From positions 1-40,675 of the forward strand of contig NHFY01000005.1 in the NCBI GenBank assembly GCA_002170165.1: DNA of 40,675 nt, written 5' to 3'. Within the stretch, counting starts at the first letter, position 1. Every line of letters begins with the position of its first letter. A program made the translations under genes and the position numbers. Source of the DNA: Flavobacteriales bacterium TMED123 (GTDB taxonomy: Bacteria > Bacteroidota > Bacteroidia > Flavobacteriales > BACL11). The notes beneath the pieces were generated by a model. The model saw only the letters and a list, made by a program, of their open reading frames with translations, was not told where the DNA came from and made no database searches. Of this stretch, positions 16,565 to 24,140 are shown one piece after another.

Positions 16565-17617
16565 TTGGAAGCTTTTTCAAATATACGCGAAGTAAAAAGG
16601 TTATGGCATTCTCATAAAAACATCTTCTTAGATTTAAATTTTATTAAATGTTTTTATAATAATCATCAAAATATAAGACACATATTTTTAACAGATAAAG
16701 ATATAAATATATATTGCCATATATTTAAATTAAGACTAACTAACACTGTTAATTATCTAAATAATTATTTGATATTTAAACCTTTATTCTCGGCTTTAAA
16801 CATTAATGTCTTATATCTTACAAACTCTTTTATTACAAATGTTCCATCATTTAGCGCTAAAAAAAAGATTACTATAAGTAAATTAATAAATACAATAGAA
16901 AAAAGAAATAATTTTTTCCTTATAGTAATACCTGACTTCTTATTTCAAAATCTTAAGGGTAATTTAAAAAAAGAATTTACAAAAGTGGAAATTGAATCTG
17001 AGATGATCTTAACTATTAGACCTAATTGGATAGAAATAGATGATTATTTAAATGACCTGAAAAGAAAATATCGAAATAAATTTTTCTTAATTACAAAAAA
17101 AAGTAGTTTACTTCAAATCAGAAAACTAGAGTACAATGATGTGGCAAACTATAAAGATAAAGTAGCTGATCTTTTTAATAATATAATTGACAACTCAAAA
17201 TTTAGCGGCCCAAAATTCAACACTGAAACACTTTTCTCTCTAATGAAAAGTAATTATATTAATTTATATGGTTATTTTTTAAATGAAAATCTAATTGCCT
17301 TTTCATCAGAAATATTTAACAATAATATTCTCTATTCATATTATGTAGGATTTGATAAAGACCTAAATAAAAAATACAGCTTGTATGGGAGAATTTTAAT
17401 TGAGACAATTAAAAATGGAATTCATAATAAAGTAGAGAAAATTATTTTTGGCAGAACAGCTAATGAATATAAAAGTAATTTTGGAGCAACTTCAAGTCAA
17501 TCATTTGTGTTTCTTAAATCAAATAATAAATATACTGAAAAAATATTTCAAGTATTATTCAAATTATTAAAAGTAAAACCCTGGAAAACAAGGAGTCCGT
17601 TCAAAAAAGGCAACTAG
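16565..17617 (+). CDS. GNAT/FemAB-like acyltransferase of unknown substrate
   Basis: A 350-residue protein starting with TTG directly after the stop of the phosphoesterase gene, so it is surely cotranscribed. The C-terminal half looks like the FemAB/GNAT-8 type acyltransferase fold: LNDLKRKYRNKF, LFSLMKSNYINLYGYFLNEN, IAFSSEIFNNNILYSYYVGF and the closing block IIFGRTANEYKSNFGATSS near 295-315, typical of Bacteroidota GNAT proteins found near envelope genes. The N-terminal ~140 residues are degenerate and not recognised. Sampled 60-base blocks contain only 10-12 G or C, far below neighbouring genes, and Asn, Lys and Ile are in excess. Its stop codon touches the 3' end of tRNA-Arg. Possible roles are peptidoglycan or glycolipid modification; this is inference. 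Confidence 0.65.
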   Translation: MEAFSNIREVKRLWHSHKNIFLDLNFIKCFYNNHQNIRHIFLTDKDINIYCHIFKLRLTNTVNYLNNYLIFKPLFSALNINVLYLTNSFITNVPSFSAKKKITISKLINTIEKRNNFFLIVIPDFLFQNLKGNLKKEFTKVEIESEMILTIRPNWIEIDDYLNDLKRKYRNKFFLITKKSSLLQIRKLEYNDVANYKDKVADLFNNIIDNSKFSGPKFNTETLFSLMKSNYINLYGYFLNENLIAFSSEIFNNNILYSYYVGFDKDLNKKYSLYGRILIETIKNGIHNKVEKIIFGRTANEYKSNFGATSSQSFVFLKSNNKYTEKIFQVLFKLLKVKPWKTRSPFKKGN

Positions 17618-17691
17618 TGATCGCGATAGGATTCGAACCTATGACCGTCTGCTTAGAAGGCAGATGCTCTATCCAGCTGAGCTACGCGACC
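17618..17691 (-). tRNA. tRNA-Arg (anticodon TCT)
   Basis: A 74-nucleotide tRNA on the minus strand. The acceptor stem is GGTCGCG with CGCGATC (one G-T pair) and discriminator A. The D arm contains AGCTCAGCTGGATAGAGC, the anticodon arm is TCTGC-CTTCTAA-GCAGA with anticodon TCT, and the T arm contains GGTTCGAATCC. CCA is not encoded. Its 3' end abuts the stop codon of the convergent GNAT-like gene with no spacer. Confidence 0.96.
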
Positions 17692-17757
17692 ATTAAAAAA
17701 TTGGATGCAAATTTAATATTTTTTCATTCAGAAAAAATGCATTTAGAAAGTAAAATA

Positions 17758-18237
17758 TTATTTATTAAGATGCGCCATTTTTATAGCGGTAATTGCCGCT
17801 TCTATACCTTTATTCCCGAGCTTTCCACCTGAACGACTTATAGCTTGCTCAAAAGTATTATCAGTAAGAACACCAAAAATTACAGGAATACCTAATGCTA
17901 TATTTAAATCTTTAATCCCTAATGAAACAGCATTACATACAAAATCAAAATGTTTAGTTTCTCCTTGTATAACACTACCTAAACAAATAATGGCATCAAA
18001 TTTTTTTTTGCTTAAAAGCTTCGCTCCAAACACCAATTCAAAACTTCCAGGTACCTCAATTATAGTAATCTGTTTATCAGAAGCTCCGCATTCTAAAAGA
18101 GTAGATTTCGCCCCTGTTAAAAGGTTATTAGTTATTTCACCATTCCAATTGGCAACTACTATGCCAAAACGCATACCTTTTGCTGAAGGAATTTCTGCCT
18201 TATTAAAAAGGGAAAGATTTTTATTTTGAGTTGCCAT
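17758..18237 (-). CDS. ribH: 6,7-dimethyl-8-ribityllumazine synthase
   Basis: A 159-residue enzyme that joins 5-amino-6-ribitylaminouracil and dihydroxybutanone phosphate in riboflavin synthesis, normally as a 60-mer or pentamer shell. Motifs: VVANWNGEITNNLLTGA (substrate loop), VPGSFELVFGAKLL, ICLGSVIQGETKHFDFV with the catalytic His in the H-F-D position, PVIFGVLTDNTFEQAISRSG, and NKGIEAAITAIKMAHL. It lies 7 bases after the TPR gene and is cotranscribed with it. No other rib genes and no FMN riboswitch are seen in the window, so riboflavin genes are dispersed as usual in Bacteroidota. Confidence 0.97.
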   Translation of the reverse strand: MATQNKNLSLFNKAEIPSAKGMRFGIVVANWNGEITNNLLTGAKSTLLECGASDKQITIIEVPGSFELVFGAKLLSKKKFDAIICLGSVIQGETKHFDFVCNAVSLGIKDLNIALGIPVIFGVLTDNTFEQAISRSGGKLGNKGIEAAITAIKMAHLNK

Positions 18238-18244
18238 AGCGGCT

Positions 18245-18925
18245 TTATCTATTACTAGCTCTTACAATATATTTCTCAATATCTTGGCCTATCTGTGTTT
18301 TACTATAATCTTCTTTTATCTGATTATAAATAGCCAATGCCGCTTGATAATTCCCATCCATTTCCAAAACAATAGCTTGTTTCATCAAATATCTAGGAGT
18401 AATAAAATCATTATAATGATGTTCTGCAGCTTCTTCGTAATATTTTAACGCTTTATCGTTATTTTCTAATTCCAAATAAGCATCTCCAATTCCTCCTAAC
18501 GCTAAAGCGGAAAAAATAATATCCTCAGAAGAAAAATCACTTAAATATTCAATAGCATCTTCATATTGGGCAGTATGCAAAAAACATAATCCTGCATAAT
18601 AATTGGCTAAATTTCCAGCATTGGTTAAATCGTATTCGTCAGAAATATCCAAAAAACCTAAGTATTGACCATCTCCATTCAGTGCCAAATTAAAAGAATC
18701 TTTCTGAAAATACATTTCTGCCATATACATATCAGCATGTGCTTCTTGCTCTAGAGGCTCCAAATAAAATTTATTAAAAGAAAGGTAAATTGCAATAATT
18801 CCAATTATCACTCCAACTATTAAAGTTAAGCTCTTCTGATTATCTTCTATATATTGTTCAGTTTTCGATAAAGTTTCTTCAATCTGTGCAAATTGTTTAT
18901 CGGTTTTGTCTGTCTGTTTGACCAT
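18245..18925 (-). CDS. Single-pass membrane protein with TPR repeats
   Basis: From the start at 18925 the protein has 226 residues: a charged N-terminal segment (~1-34), one transmembrane helix (SLTLIVGVIIGIIAIYLSF, ~33-51), then at least three tetratricopeptide units (AEMYFQKDSFNLAL, YYAGLCFLHTAQYEDAIEYL, LALGGIGDAYLELENNDKAL, MKQAIVLEMDGNYQAALAIY). The layout is like YfgM, an ancillary factor at the Sec translocon, but that role is only inferred. A longer reading from 18976 is rejected because an exact -7 promoter box (18952-18945) lies within it, before the preferred ATG. It is the first gene of a two-gene operon with ribH and is divergent from recF. Confidence 0.85.
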   Translation of the reverse strand: MVKQTDKTDKQFAQIEETLSKTEQYIEDNQKSLTLIVGVIIGIIAIYLSFNKFYLEPLEQEAHADMYMAEMYFQKDSFNLALNGDGQYLGFLDISDEYDLTNAGNLANYYAGLCFLHTAQYEDAIEYLSDFSSEDIIFSALALGGIGDAYLELENNDKALKYYEEAAEHHYNDFITPRYLMKQAIVLEMDGNYQAALAIYNQIKEDYSKTQIGQDIEKYIVRASNR

Positions 18926-18944
18926 ATCTTCTATTTTTGAAGCG

Positions 18945-18971
18945 CAAAAATAAGTTTTTTTTAACTTATTT
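18945..18971 (-). promoter_or_regulatory. Promoter box with overlapping 9-base inverted repeat upstream of TPR-ribH
   Basis: TATTTTTG on the minus strand (18952-18945) matches TANNTTTG and lies 19 bases before the TPR gene start. A perfect inverted repeat, AAATAAGTT (18948-18956) and AACTTATTT (18963-18971) separated by six T, overlaps the box. The palindrome could be an operator or simply an AT-rich hairpin; it lies before the transcript start, so it should not be in the RNA. Confidence 0.5.
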
Positions 18972-19028
18972 CGCATTAAAGTAAAAGCAATTACAAAAGT
19001 TCCCTATTTTTAAAAGAAATTAAAGATA

Positions 19029-20126
19029 TTGTATCTGAAAAATTTAATATTATCAAACTTTAAAAACCACAAGGAAAGTAATTTTCAGTTTAAAAAAAAC
19101 ATCATTTGTTTTGTAGGAGATAATGGTGCTGGAAAGACAAATATTTTAGATTCTATTCATTATTTATCATTAAGTAAAAGTTATTTTAATAAAGCAGATT
19201 CTCAAAACATTAACTTTGATGAAAATTTCTTCTTAGTCAAAGGAGTTTTTGCAAATGAGGAGGAAACTGAAATTCAGTGCAGTTTACAAATGGGAGAACA
19301 GAAATCACTAAAATGTAATGGGAAAAAATATAAGCGTTTTTCTGATCATATTGGGAAGTTTCCAATAGTTGTTATTTCACCTACTGACAGCAATATTATT
19401 TTGGATGGGTCGGAAGTAAGAAGAAGGTATATTGATAGCAGTATTGCCCAATATAATAAACAATATCTTAAGAATCTCATTGCATATAACAAAGCATTAA
19501 AGCAAAGAAATGCACTTCTGAAAAAATTTGTAGAGCAACAATATTTTGACAAGCTTTCACTAGAGATTTTTGATGCTCAGCTGATAAAACATGGAACAGC
19601 AGTTTTTAATGATAGGGCTGAATTTTTGAAGGATCTAAAATTAGAATTCAATAAATATTATGCTAAAATAGCAACTCAGAATGAGCAAGTAGCAATTAGT
19701 TATCAGTCACAATTAAAGGGTAAAGATTTTAAAGAGAATTTAGAAGAATCATTAGAGAAAGACCGATTGAATCAATATACTAATATAGGCATTCATAAAG
19801 ATGATATTATTTTTGAGATGGATGAATATCCAATTAAAAAAATTGGCTCTCAAGGTCAACAAAAATCTTTTTTAATTGCCCTGAAGTTAGCGCAATTCAA
19901 TTTTATGCAAAAGCAAATGGGATTTAAGCCCATTTTACTTTTAGACGATATCTTTGACAAATTAGATGATAAAAGGGTAGCAAAAATCATTGCATTTGCC
20001 AATGAAGGTTTGTTTGGACAAGTTTTTATTACAGATACACACAAACAAAGGACTAAGGATATTTTAGATAAAACTAAGATATCTTATCAATTATTTGACA
20101 TTGTAAAAGGAGCAGTTGCAGAATGA
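19029..20126 (+). CDS. recF: DNA replication and repair protein RecF
   Basis: A 365-residue SMC-like ABC ATPase that helps load RecA at single-strand gaps. It starts with TTG; the sequence YLKNLILSNFKNHKESNFQF is the normal RecF N-terminus, and no ATG lies in reach. Walker A is FVGDNGAGKTNILDSIHYLS (~29-48); the arm region contains RRRYIDSSIAQYNKQYL; then IGIHKDDIIF, the ABC signature GSQGQQKSFLIALKLAQF (~272-290), Walker B PILLLDDIFDKLD (~301-313) and QVFITDTH as switch. The stop codon overlaps the dciA start (ATGA), so the two are translationally coupled. Confidence 0.96.
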   Translation: MYLKNLILSNFKNHKESNFQFKKNIICFVGDNGAGKTNILDSIHYLSLSKSYFNKADSQNINFDENFFLVKGVFANEEETEIQCSLQMGEQKSLKCNGKKYKRFSDHIGKFPIVVISPTDSNIILDGSEVRRRYIDSSIAQYNKQYLKNLIAYNKALKQRNALLKKFVEQQYFDKLSLEIFDAQLIKHGTAVFNDRAEFLKDLKLEFNKYYAKIATQNEQVAISYQSQLKGKDFKENLEESLEKDRLNQYTNIGIHKDDIIFEMDEYPIKKIGSQGQQKSFLIALKLAQFNFMQKQMGFKPILLLDDIFDKLDDKRVAKIIAFANEGLFGQVFITDTHKQRTKDILDKTKISYQLFDIVKGAVAE

Positions 20127-20413
20127 GAAAATCAAATCAACAACAAATAGGAGCAGTAATAAAGAAATTACTGAAAAATCAGCAATTAGAAGGGCGTCTT
20201 CAAGAACTTGATTCATTAGATAACTGCAAAGAAATATTAGGAGAAAATCTGATGAAGTTTGTAAAAGCAATTTCCATTAAAGATGGGATATTAAGCATTA
20301 AAGTATCATCAGCAGTTGTTAGAAACGAACTGTCCTACCAAAAAAGCAAGATTATTGAAAAAATGAATAATCAGGCTGGAAACGAAATCATTAAAGAAAT
20401 CATCTTAAAATAG
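20123..20413 (+). CDS. dciA: DUF721 (DciA-type) protein, probable replicative helicase loader
   Basis: A 96-residue protein of the DUF721/DciA family: [20 protein letters not shown] at the N-terminus, then [20 protein letters not shown] in place of the usual W..ivG..i..hT, and [26 protein letters not shown], the KH-like core. DciA is the ancestral DnaB helicase operator in bacteria without DnaC or DnaI. The canonical tryptophan of the family is not visible here. The gene overlaps recF by ATGA and converges with ndk with a 9-base 3' overlap. The DciA function is inferred from family membership and from the recF context common in Bacteroidota. Confidence 0.87.
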   Translation: MRKSNQQQIGAVIKKLLKNQQLEGRLQELDSLDNCKEILGENLMKFVKAISIKDGILSIKVSSAVVRNELSYQKSKIIEKMNNQAGNEIIKEIILK

Positions 20414-20821
20414 TTCGTCTGAACTAAAATGGAAATCAGCCTCTATTTGCGCATTCTCATCAGAATCAGAGCCATGAACAGCATTTTTAGATTTGCTTTC
20501 TGCAAATAATTTTCTGATTGTTCCATCTGCTGCTTCATTTGGATTAGTGGCTCCTATTAATGCCCTGAAATCAGCAACAGCATTTTCTTTTTCTAAGATT
20601 GCAGCTACTATTGGTCCTGAACTCATGTATTCTACTAATTCCCCATAGAATGGTCTTTCTTGATGCACTTCATAAAATTGTCCAGCTCTTTCAGCACTTA
20701 GTTGTACTTTTTTCATGGCCACAATTCGGAAACCATTTTCTTCTATCATTTTAACGATAGAACCTATGTTATTTGCTTGAACCGCTTCAGGTTTTATCAT
20801 TGTAAATGTAATCTTACTCAT
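20405..20821 (-). CDS. ndk: Nucleoside diphosphate kinase
   Basis: From ATG 20821 the protein has 138 residues, beginning [20 protein letters not shown]. It interconverts nucleoside di- and triphosphates by a phosphohistidine intermediate. The active-site motif is KNAVHGSDS with the phosphorylated His at ~115; other landmarks are [33 protein letters not shown], and [18 protein letters not shown] reading three codons longer (20830) is possible, but [11 protein letters not shown] is the family start. It is monocistronic and has a -7 box 32 bases upstream. Confidence 0.95.
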   Translation of the reverse strand: MSKITFTMIKPEAVQANNIGSIVKMIEENGFRIVAMKKVQLSAERAGQFYEVHQERPFYGELVEYMSSGPIVAAILEKENAVADFRALIGATNPNEAADGTIRKLFAESKSKNAVHGSDSDENAQIEADFHFSSDELF

Positions 20822-20852
20822 TGTATTCATTTTTGAGAATATTAAACGGATA

Positions 20853-20860
20853 CAAAACTA
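20853..20860 (-). promoter_or_regulatory. Candidate -7 promoter box for ndk (TAGTTTTG)
   Basis: An exact TANNTTTG match on the minus strand, giving a predicted leader of about 25 bases. It shares the 88-base divergent region with the nrnA promoter; a 10-base palindrome ATCTTAAGAT (20873-20882) lies between the two. Confidence 0.5.
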
Positions 20861-20894
20861 TGAAAATATATAATCTTAAGATGATTTTTATTCT

Positions 20895-20902
20895 TATTTT
20901 TG
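20895..20902 (+). promoter_or_regulatory. Candidate -7 promoter box for nrnA (TATTTTTG)
   Basis: An exact TANNTTTG match with only 7 bases (CCGCCCT) between it and the nrnA ATG at 20910, so the transcript should start at or within a base or two of the start codon. No -33 TTG is evident at normal spacing. Confidence 0.5.
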
Positions 20903-20909
20903 CCGCCCT

Positions 20910-21932
20910 ATGAAAGAAAAAATTAAGGCGTTAAAAAATCTTCTTTCTGAAAAAAAGAATATTGTTATTACAGTACATAGAGGTCCTGATGGAGATGCCA
21001 TGGGTTCTGCACTTGGATTATACAATATTCTTATACAAGAAGGACATAATGTAAATGTGATTAGCCCAAACGATTACGCCTCTTTTTTGCATTGGCTTCC
21101 AAACAATGAAAATGTAATCGTTTTTACAGAAAAAGAAGGGGAAGCTAAAAGTATCACAGCTAATGCAGAGCTTATTTTCTTACTTGATTTTGGAAAAATT
21201 TCCAGATTAGATACATATGAAGAACCCGTTCGCAATTCATCAGCAGCTAAGGTGATGATTGATCATCATCAAGAGCCAGATGAAAGTATATCTGATTTAT
21301 TGTTTTCAGATGTAACAGCTTGCGCAACTGCACAAATTGTATTTGAGATTATTCAAGAGATTGGCTATAGTCATCTCATCAATAAAGATGTAGCAGAATG
21401 TTTGTATGCTGGCATCATGACCGACACAGGTTCTTTTAAGTATGCGTCAACAACCCAAAAAACCCATCACATTATTGCTGATTTGATTGCAAAAGGAGCG
21501 GACAATGCTAAAATTCATGATTTAGTTTATGATAATTTTTCAGACAACAGATTGAAATTGCTGGGTTACTGTTTAAACCAAAAATTACAAATATTAAAAG
21601 AAAATAATGCAGCTATTATTTCGTTAAATGCTGAAGAACTAGAAAAATTTAATTTTCAGAAAGGAGATACTGAAGGAGTTGTAAATTATGCCCTTATGAT
21701 TGAAGGTATAGTTTGTGCTGCTTTCATTGCCGAGAAGGAAGGGATGGTAAAACTTTCATTGCGATCAAAGGGAGATTTTAAGGTAAATGAGATTGCAAAA
21801 AAATACTTCAATGGGGGAGGGCACACAAATGCTGCAGGAGGAGTATCAGATCTGTCTGTTGAGGAAACTATAATAAAACTAGAATCAATTTTTAACAAAT
21901 ATAAATCAGAAATAATTAATACTAAATTTTAA
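20910..21932 (+). CDS. nrnA: DHH-family bifunctional oligoribonuclease / pAp phosphatase
   Basis: A 340-residue DHH/DHHA1 phosphoesterase. The DHH domain holds TVHRGPDGDAMGSALGLY (His23, Asp27, Asp29), ELIFLLDFGKISRLD (~87-101), DHH at 118-120 (VMIDHHQEPD) and AGIMTDTGSFKYASTT near 168. The DHHA1 domain ends with KKYFNGGGHTNAAGG near 300-313, binding the substrate end. NrnA degrades short oligoribonucleotides and dephosphorylates 3'-phosphoadenosine 5'-phosphate. Bacteroidota lack E. coli-type Orn, so this protein probably finishes mRNA decay. It lies 3 bases upstream of the PPIase gene. Confidence 0.93.
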   Translation: MKEKIKALKNLLSEKKNIVITVHRGPDGDAMGSALGLYNILIQEGHNVNVISPNDYASFLHWLPNNENVIVFTEKEGEAKSITANAELIFLLDFGKISRLDTYEEPVRNSSAAKVMIDHHQEPDESISDLLFSDVTACATAQIVFEIIQEIGYSHLINKDVAECLYAGIMTDTGSFKYASTTQKTHHIIADLIAKGADNAKIHDLVYDNFSDNRLKLLGYCLNQKLQILKENNAAIISLNAEELEKFNFQKGDTEGVVNYALMIEGIVCAAFIAEKEGMVKLSLRSKGDFKVNEIAKKYFNGGGHTNAAGGVSDLSVEETIIKLESIFNKYKSEIINTKF

Positions 21933-21935
21933 AAA

Positions 21936-22931
21936 ATGAAAAAAATACTATTAACACTTGCAATTTTTGCAGGACTCACACTAAACATTCAATCACAAAC
22001 AACTAACGGCATGTATGCAAAAATCAAAACAACAAAAGGAGAAATTTTAATTCAATTGGAATACGAAAAAACTCCACTTACTGTGGCTAACTTTGTTGGC
22101 CTAGCAGAAGGAAAAATAAAAAATAATGCAAAAACAGAAGGGACACCTTATTATGATGGCTTAAAATTTCATAGAGTAATTGCAGATTTTATGATTCAGG
22201 GTGGTTGCCCAAATGGAAATGGGATGGGCGATCCTGGTTATAAATTTCCAGATGAAATTCATCCTGATTTGAAACATTCCGGTCCTGGAATCTTATCAAT
22301 GGCAAACTCTGGGCCAGCAACAAATGGTAGTCAGTTTTTCATTACACATAAGGAAACACCATGGCTTGATGGGAAACACACGGTTTTCGGGCATATAATA
22401 GAAGGACAGGAAGTAGTAAATACCATTGAGCAAGATGATATAATGGAGTCTGTTAGTATAATCAGAAAAGGTAATGCTGCTAAGCAGTTTGATGCAGGTA
22501 AGGTATTTGATGCTAAACTTGAAGAGATAAAGAAAGACGAAGCAGAAAAAACAGCAAAGCAAGCGGAAGAATTAAAAAAACTAACTGCTGGCGCAAAAGT
22601 AACTGAAAGCGGTTTGGCTTATAAAGTTATTAATAAAGGAAGTGGAAAAACACATCCAACATCTACAAGTACTGTAACTGTACATTATACAGGAAAAATC
22701 ACTAGTGGCACTGTATTTGACAGCTCAGTAAAAAGAGGTGAGCCCGCTACTTTTCCATTAAATAAAGTAATACCAGGTTGGACAGAAGGTTTGCAATTAA
22801 TGGTAGTTGGCGATAAGTATACCTTTATCATCCCATCTCATTTAGCTTATGGAGAAAGAGGGATTCCTCAAGCAGGAATTGGACCAAACGCCACTTTAAT
22901 TTTTGAAGTAGAATTACTAGAAATTAAATAA
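21936..22931 (+). CDS. Exported dual-domain peptidyl-prolyl isomerase (cyclophilin + FKBP)
   Basis: A 331-residue protein with a signal peptide (1-20, ending NIQSQ). Residues ~26-185 are a cyclophilin domain ([20 protein letters not shown] with the catalytic Arg in FHRVI, then [20 protein letters not shown] and [12 protein letters not shown]). A charged helical linker, ~186-230, is rich in Lys, Glu and Ala. Residues ~232-331 are an FKBP domain ([60 protein letters not shown]). Both domains seem catalytically complete, so the protein combines two unrelated PPIase folds, as in the dual-family immunophilins described from a few bacteria and protists. It should aid folding in the periplasm. It is cotranscribed with nrnA and followed by a terminator. 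Confidence 0.94.
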   Translation: MKKILLTLAIFAGLTLNIQSQTTNGMYAKIKTTKGEILIQLEYEKTPLTVANFVGLAEGKIKNNAKTEGTPYYDGLKFHRVIADFMIQGGCPNGNGMGDPGYKFPDEIHPDLKHSGPGILSMANSGPATNGSQFFITHKETPWLDGKHTVFGHIIEGQEVVNTIEQDDIMESVSIIRKGNAAKQFDAGKVFDAKLEEIKKDEAEKTAKQAEELKKLTAGAKVTESGLAYKVINKGSGKTHPTSTSTVTVHYTGKITSGTVFDSSVKRGEPATFPLNKVIPGWTEGLQLMVVGDKYTFIIPSHLAYGERGIPQAGIGPNATLIFEVELLEIK

Positions 22932-22951
22932 TTTAACCCTACATAAAGAAG

Positions 22952-22977
22952 AAAAGCCACTAAAGATAGTGGCTTTT
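22952..22977. terminator. Bidirectional intrinsic terminator between the PPIase and RsmI-like genes
   Basis: A perfect 11-base-pair stem, AAAAGCCACTA / TAGTGGCTTTT, with an AAGA loop, flanked by A-rich sequence on the left and T-rich on the right, so it can stop transcription from both converging genes. Its right arm touches the stop codon of the RsmI-like gene. Confidence 0.88.
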
Positions 22978-23696
22978 TATTTTGCCTGAAGCAAAAATAT
23001 TGTTGGTTTTTTGTGGATATTGAATACTGTCTGTTTCCACTGTTCAACTGACATTGTTTTAATTGTTTCTGAAGAAAGCGTAATATCAGTAGCTATACAA
23101 AGCTTTGCGCTATTACTTGAAAATTTTAAGATAGCATCAAATAATTGATGATTTCTGTAGGGTGTTTCCATAAATATTTGTGTTTGATTCCATTTTCTTG
23201 AATCATTCTCCATTTGTTTAATTTTTCTTTCTCTTTCTTTCTTATCAATAGGTAAATAAGCATGGAAAACGAAATTCTGTCCATTAAGCCCAGATGCCAT
23301 AAGCGCCAAAAATATAGAGGAAGGCCCAACAAGAGGTACAACTTTGATTTGGAAATCGTGCGCATATTTTACAATTACTGATCCGGGATCAGCAATGCAA
23401 GGCAATCCTGCTTCTGAGATAATTCCAACATCCTCACCTTTAAGAATATGAGGTAGAAAATCTTTTTCAAGATTGACATCATCATGCTTTCCATAAGCAT
23501 AAAATGTGCAAGTGTCTATATCTTTTTGCCTATCTATCTTTTTGATAAATCGCCTTGCAGAACGCACATTCTCTACAATAAAAACATTTATTGCTTTTAC
23601 ATGATTTACTATTGCAAGGGGGAGAGAATTATCGGACTCAACATCACCAAGTAAAGAGGGAATAAGATATAGTTTACCCTTATCCAATTTGCTCAA
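22977..23696 (-). CDS. RsmI-like tetrapyrrole-methylase-fold SAM methyltransferase
   Basis: A 239-residue methyltransferase. It shows GKLYLIPSLLGDV at the N-terminus (normally IPTPIGN), FIVENVRSARRFIKK, GEDVGIISEAGLPCIADPGS (the SEAG-P-I-DPG loop conserved in RsmI), VVPLVGPSSIFLALMASGLN, and FMETPYRNHQLFDAIL, SAKLCIATDIT, typical of the RsmI family. RsmI methylates 2'-O of C1402 in 16S rRNA. Bacteroidota have both RsmI proper and this shorter relative, which lacks the C-terminal domain, so the exact target is uncertain. Its start overlaps the phosphatase gene by 17 bases. Confidence 0.85.
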   Translation of the reverse strand: MSKLDKGKLYLIPSLLGDVESDNSLPLAIVNHVKAINVFIVENVRSARRFIKKIDRQKDIDTCTFYAYGKHDDVNLEKDFLPHILKGEDVGIISEAGLPCIADPGSVIVKYAHDFQIKVVPLVGPSSIFLALMASGLNGQNFVFHAYLPIDKKERERKIKQMENDSRKWNQTQIFMETPYRNHQLFDAILKFSSNSAKLCIATDITLSSETIKTMSVEQWKQTVFNIHKKPTIFLLQAK

Positions 23697-24135
23697 CTAT
23701 TCTATCGCAAGCCTCATCAAGCATATCGTAAACATCCTGAAAACCATTATCTCCACCATAGTAAGGATCGGGTACGGATTGAAATGATTTTGGATTGATT
23801 TCATTTAAAATAAGGTCGACCTTATCTTTGTCGGATTCATTTCTTACTAAGGATATTATACTTGTATAATTACTTGTATCCATTGCATAAATTTTATCAA
23901 AATCATCAAAATCATTGATGCAGAATTGTCGGGCTCTTTGATCGATTAAATCAATGCCGTATTTTTTAGCAATAGCAATAGAACGAATATCTGGTTGTTC
24001 GCCAATATGATAGGCTGCAGTTCCAGCAGAATCTACAACTACATCCAAATGATTTGTCTTTGATTTCAGAATACCCTCTGCCAATGGAGAGCGACATATA
24101 TTTCCTAAGCAAACCATTAGAATTTTGCTCATCAT
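23680..24135 (-). CDS. Low-molecular-weight protein-tyrosine phosphatase
   Basis: A 151-residue cysteine phosphatase. The P-loop C-x5-R-S is at Cys9-Arg15 (VCLGNICRSPLAEG) and the general-acid loop is VPDPYYGG near 120-127 (DPYY). STAG-like AGTAAYHIGEQPD and IYAMDTSNY complete the family pattern. Such enzymes remove phosphate from tyrosine or, in some lineages, arginine, often on exopolysaccharide kinases; the target here is unknown. It lies 5 bases after dnaA and overlaps the RsmI-like gene, so all three probably share the dnaA transcript. Two ATG codons in tandem (24135 and 24132) are possible starts. Confidence 0.92.
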   Translation of the reverse strand: MMSKILMVCLGNICRSPLAEGILKSKTNHLDVVVDSAGTAAYHIGEQPDIRSIAIAKKYGIDLIDQRARQFCINDFDDFDKIYAMDTSNYTSIISLVRNESDKDKVDLILNEINPKSFQSVPDPYYGGDNGFQDVYDMLDEACDRIVEQIG

Positions 24136-24140
24136 AAAAT

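Noticed and set aside
15295-17617. Full mobile element or genomic island with integrase between the tRNAs
   Set aside because: Composition is atypical, but there is no integrase, transposase, inverted terminal repeat or duplicated tRNA end.
18926-19028. FMN riboswitch upstream of the TPR-ribH operon
   Set aside because: The divergent region is too short and AT-rich, and has none of the conserved RFN-element stems.
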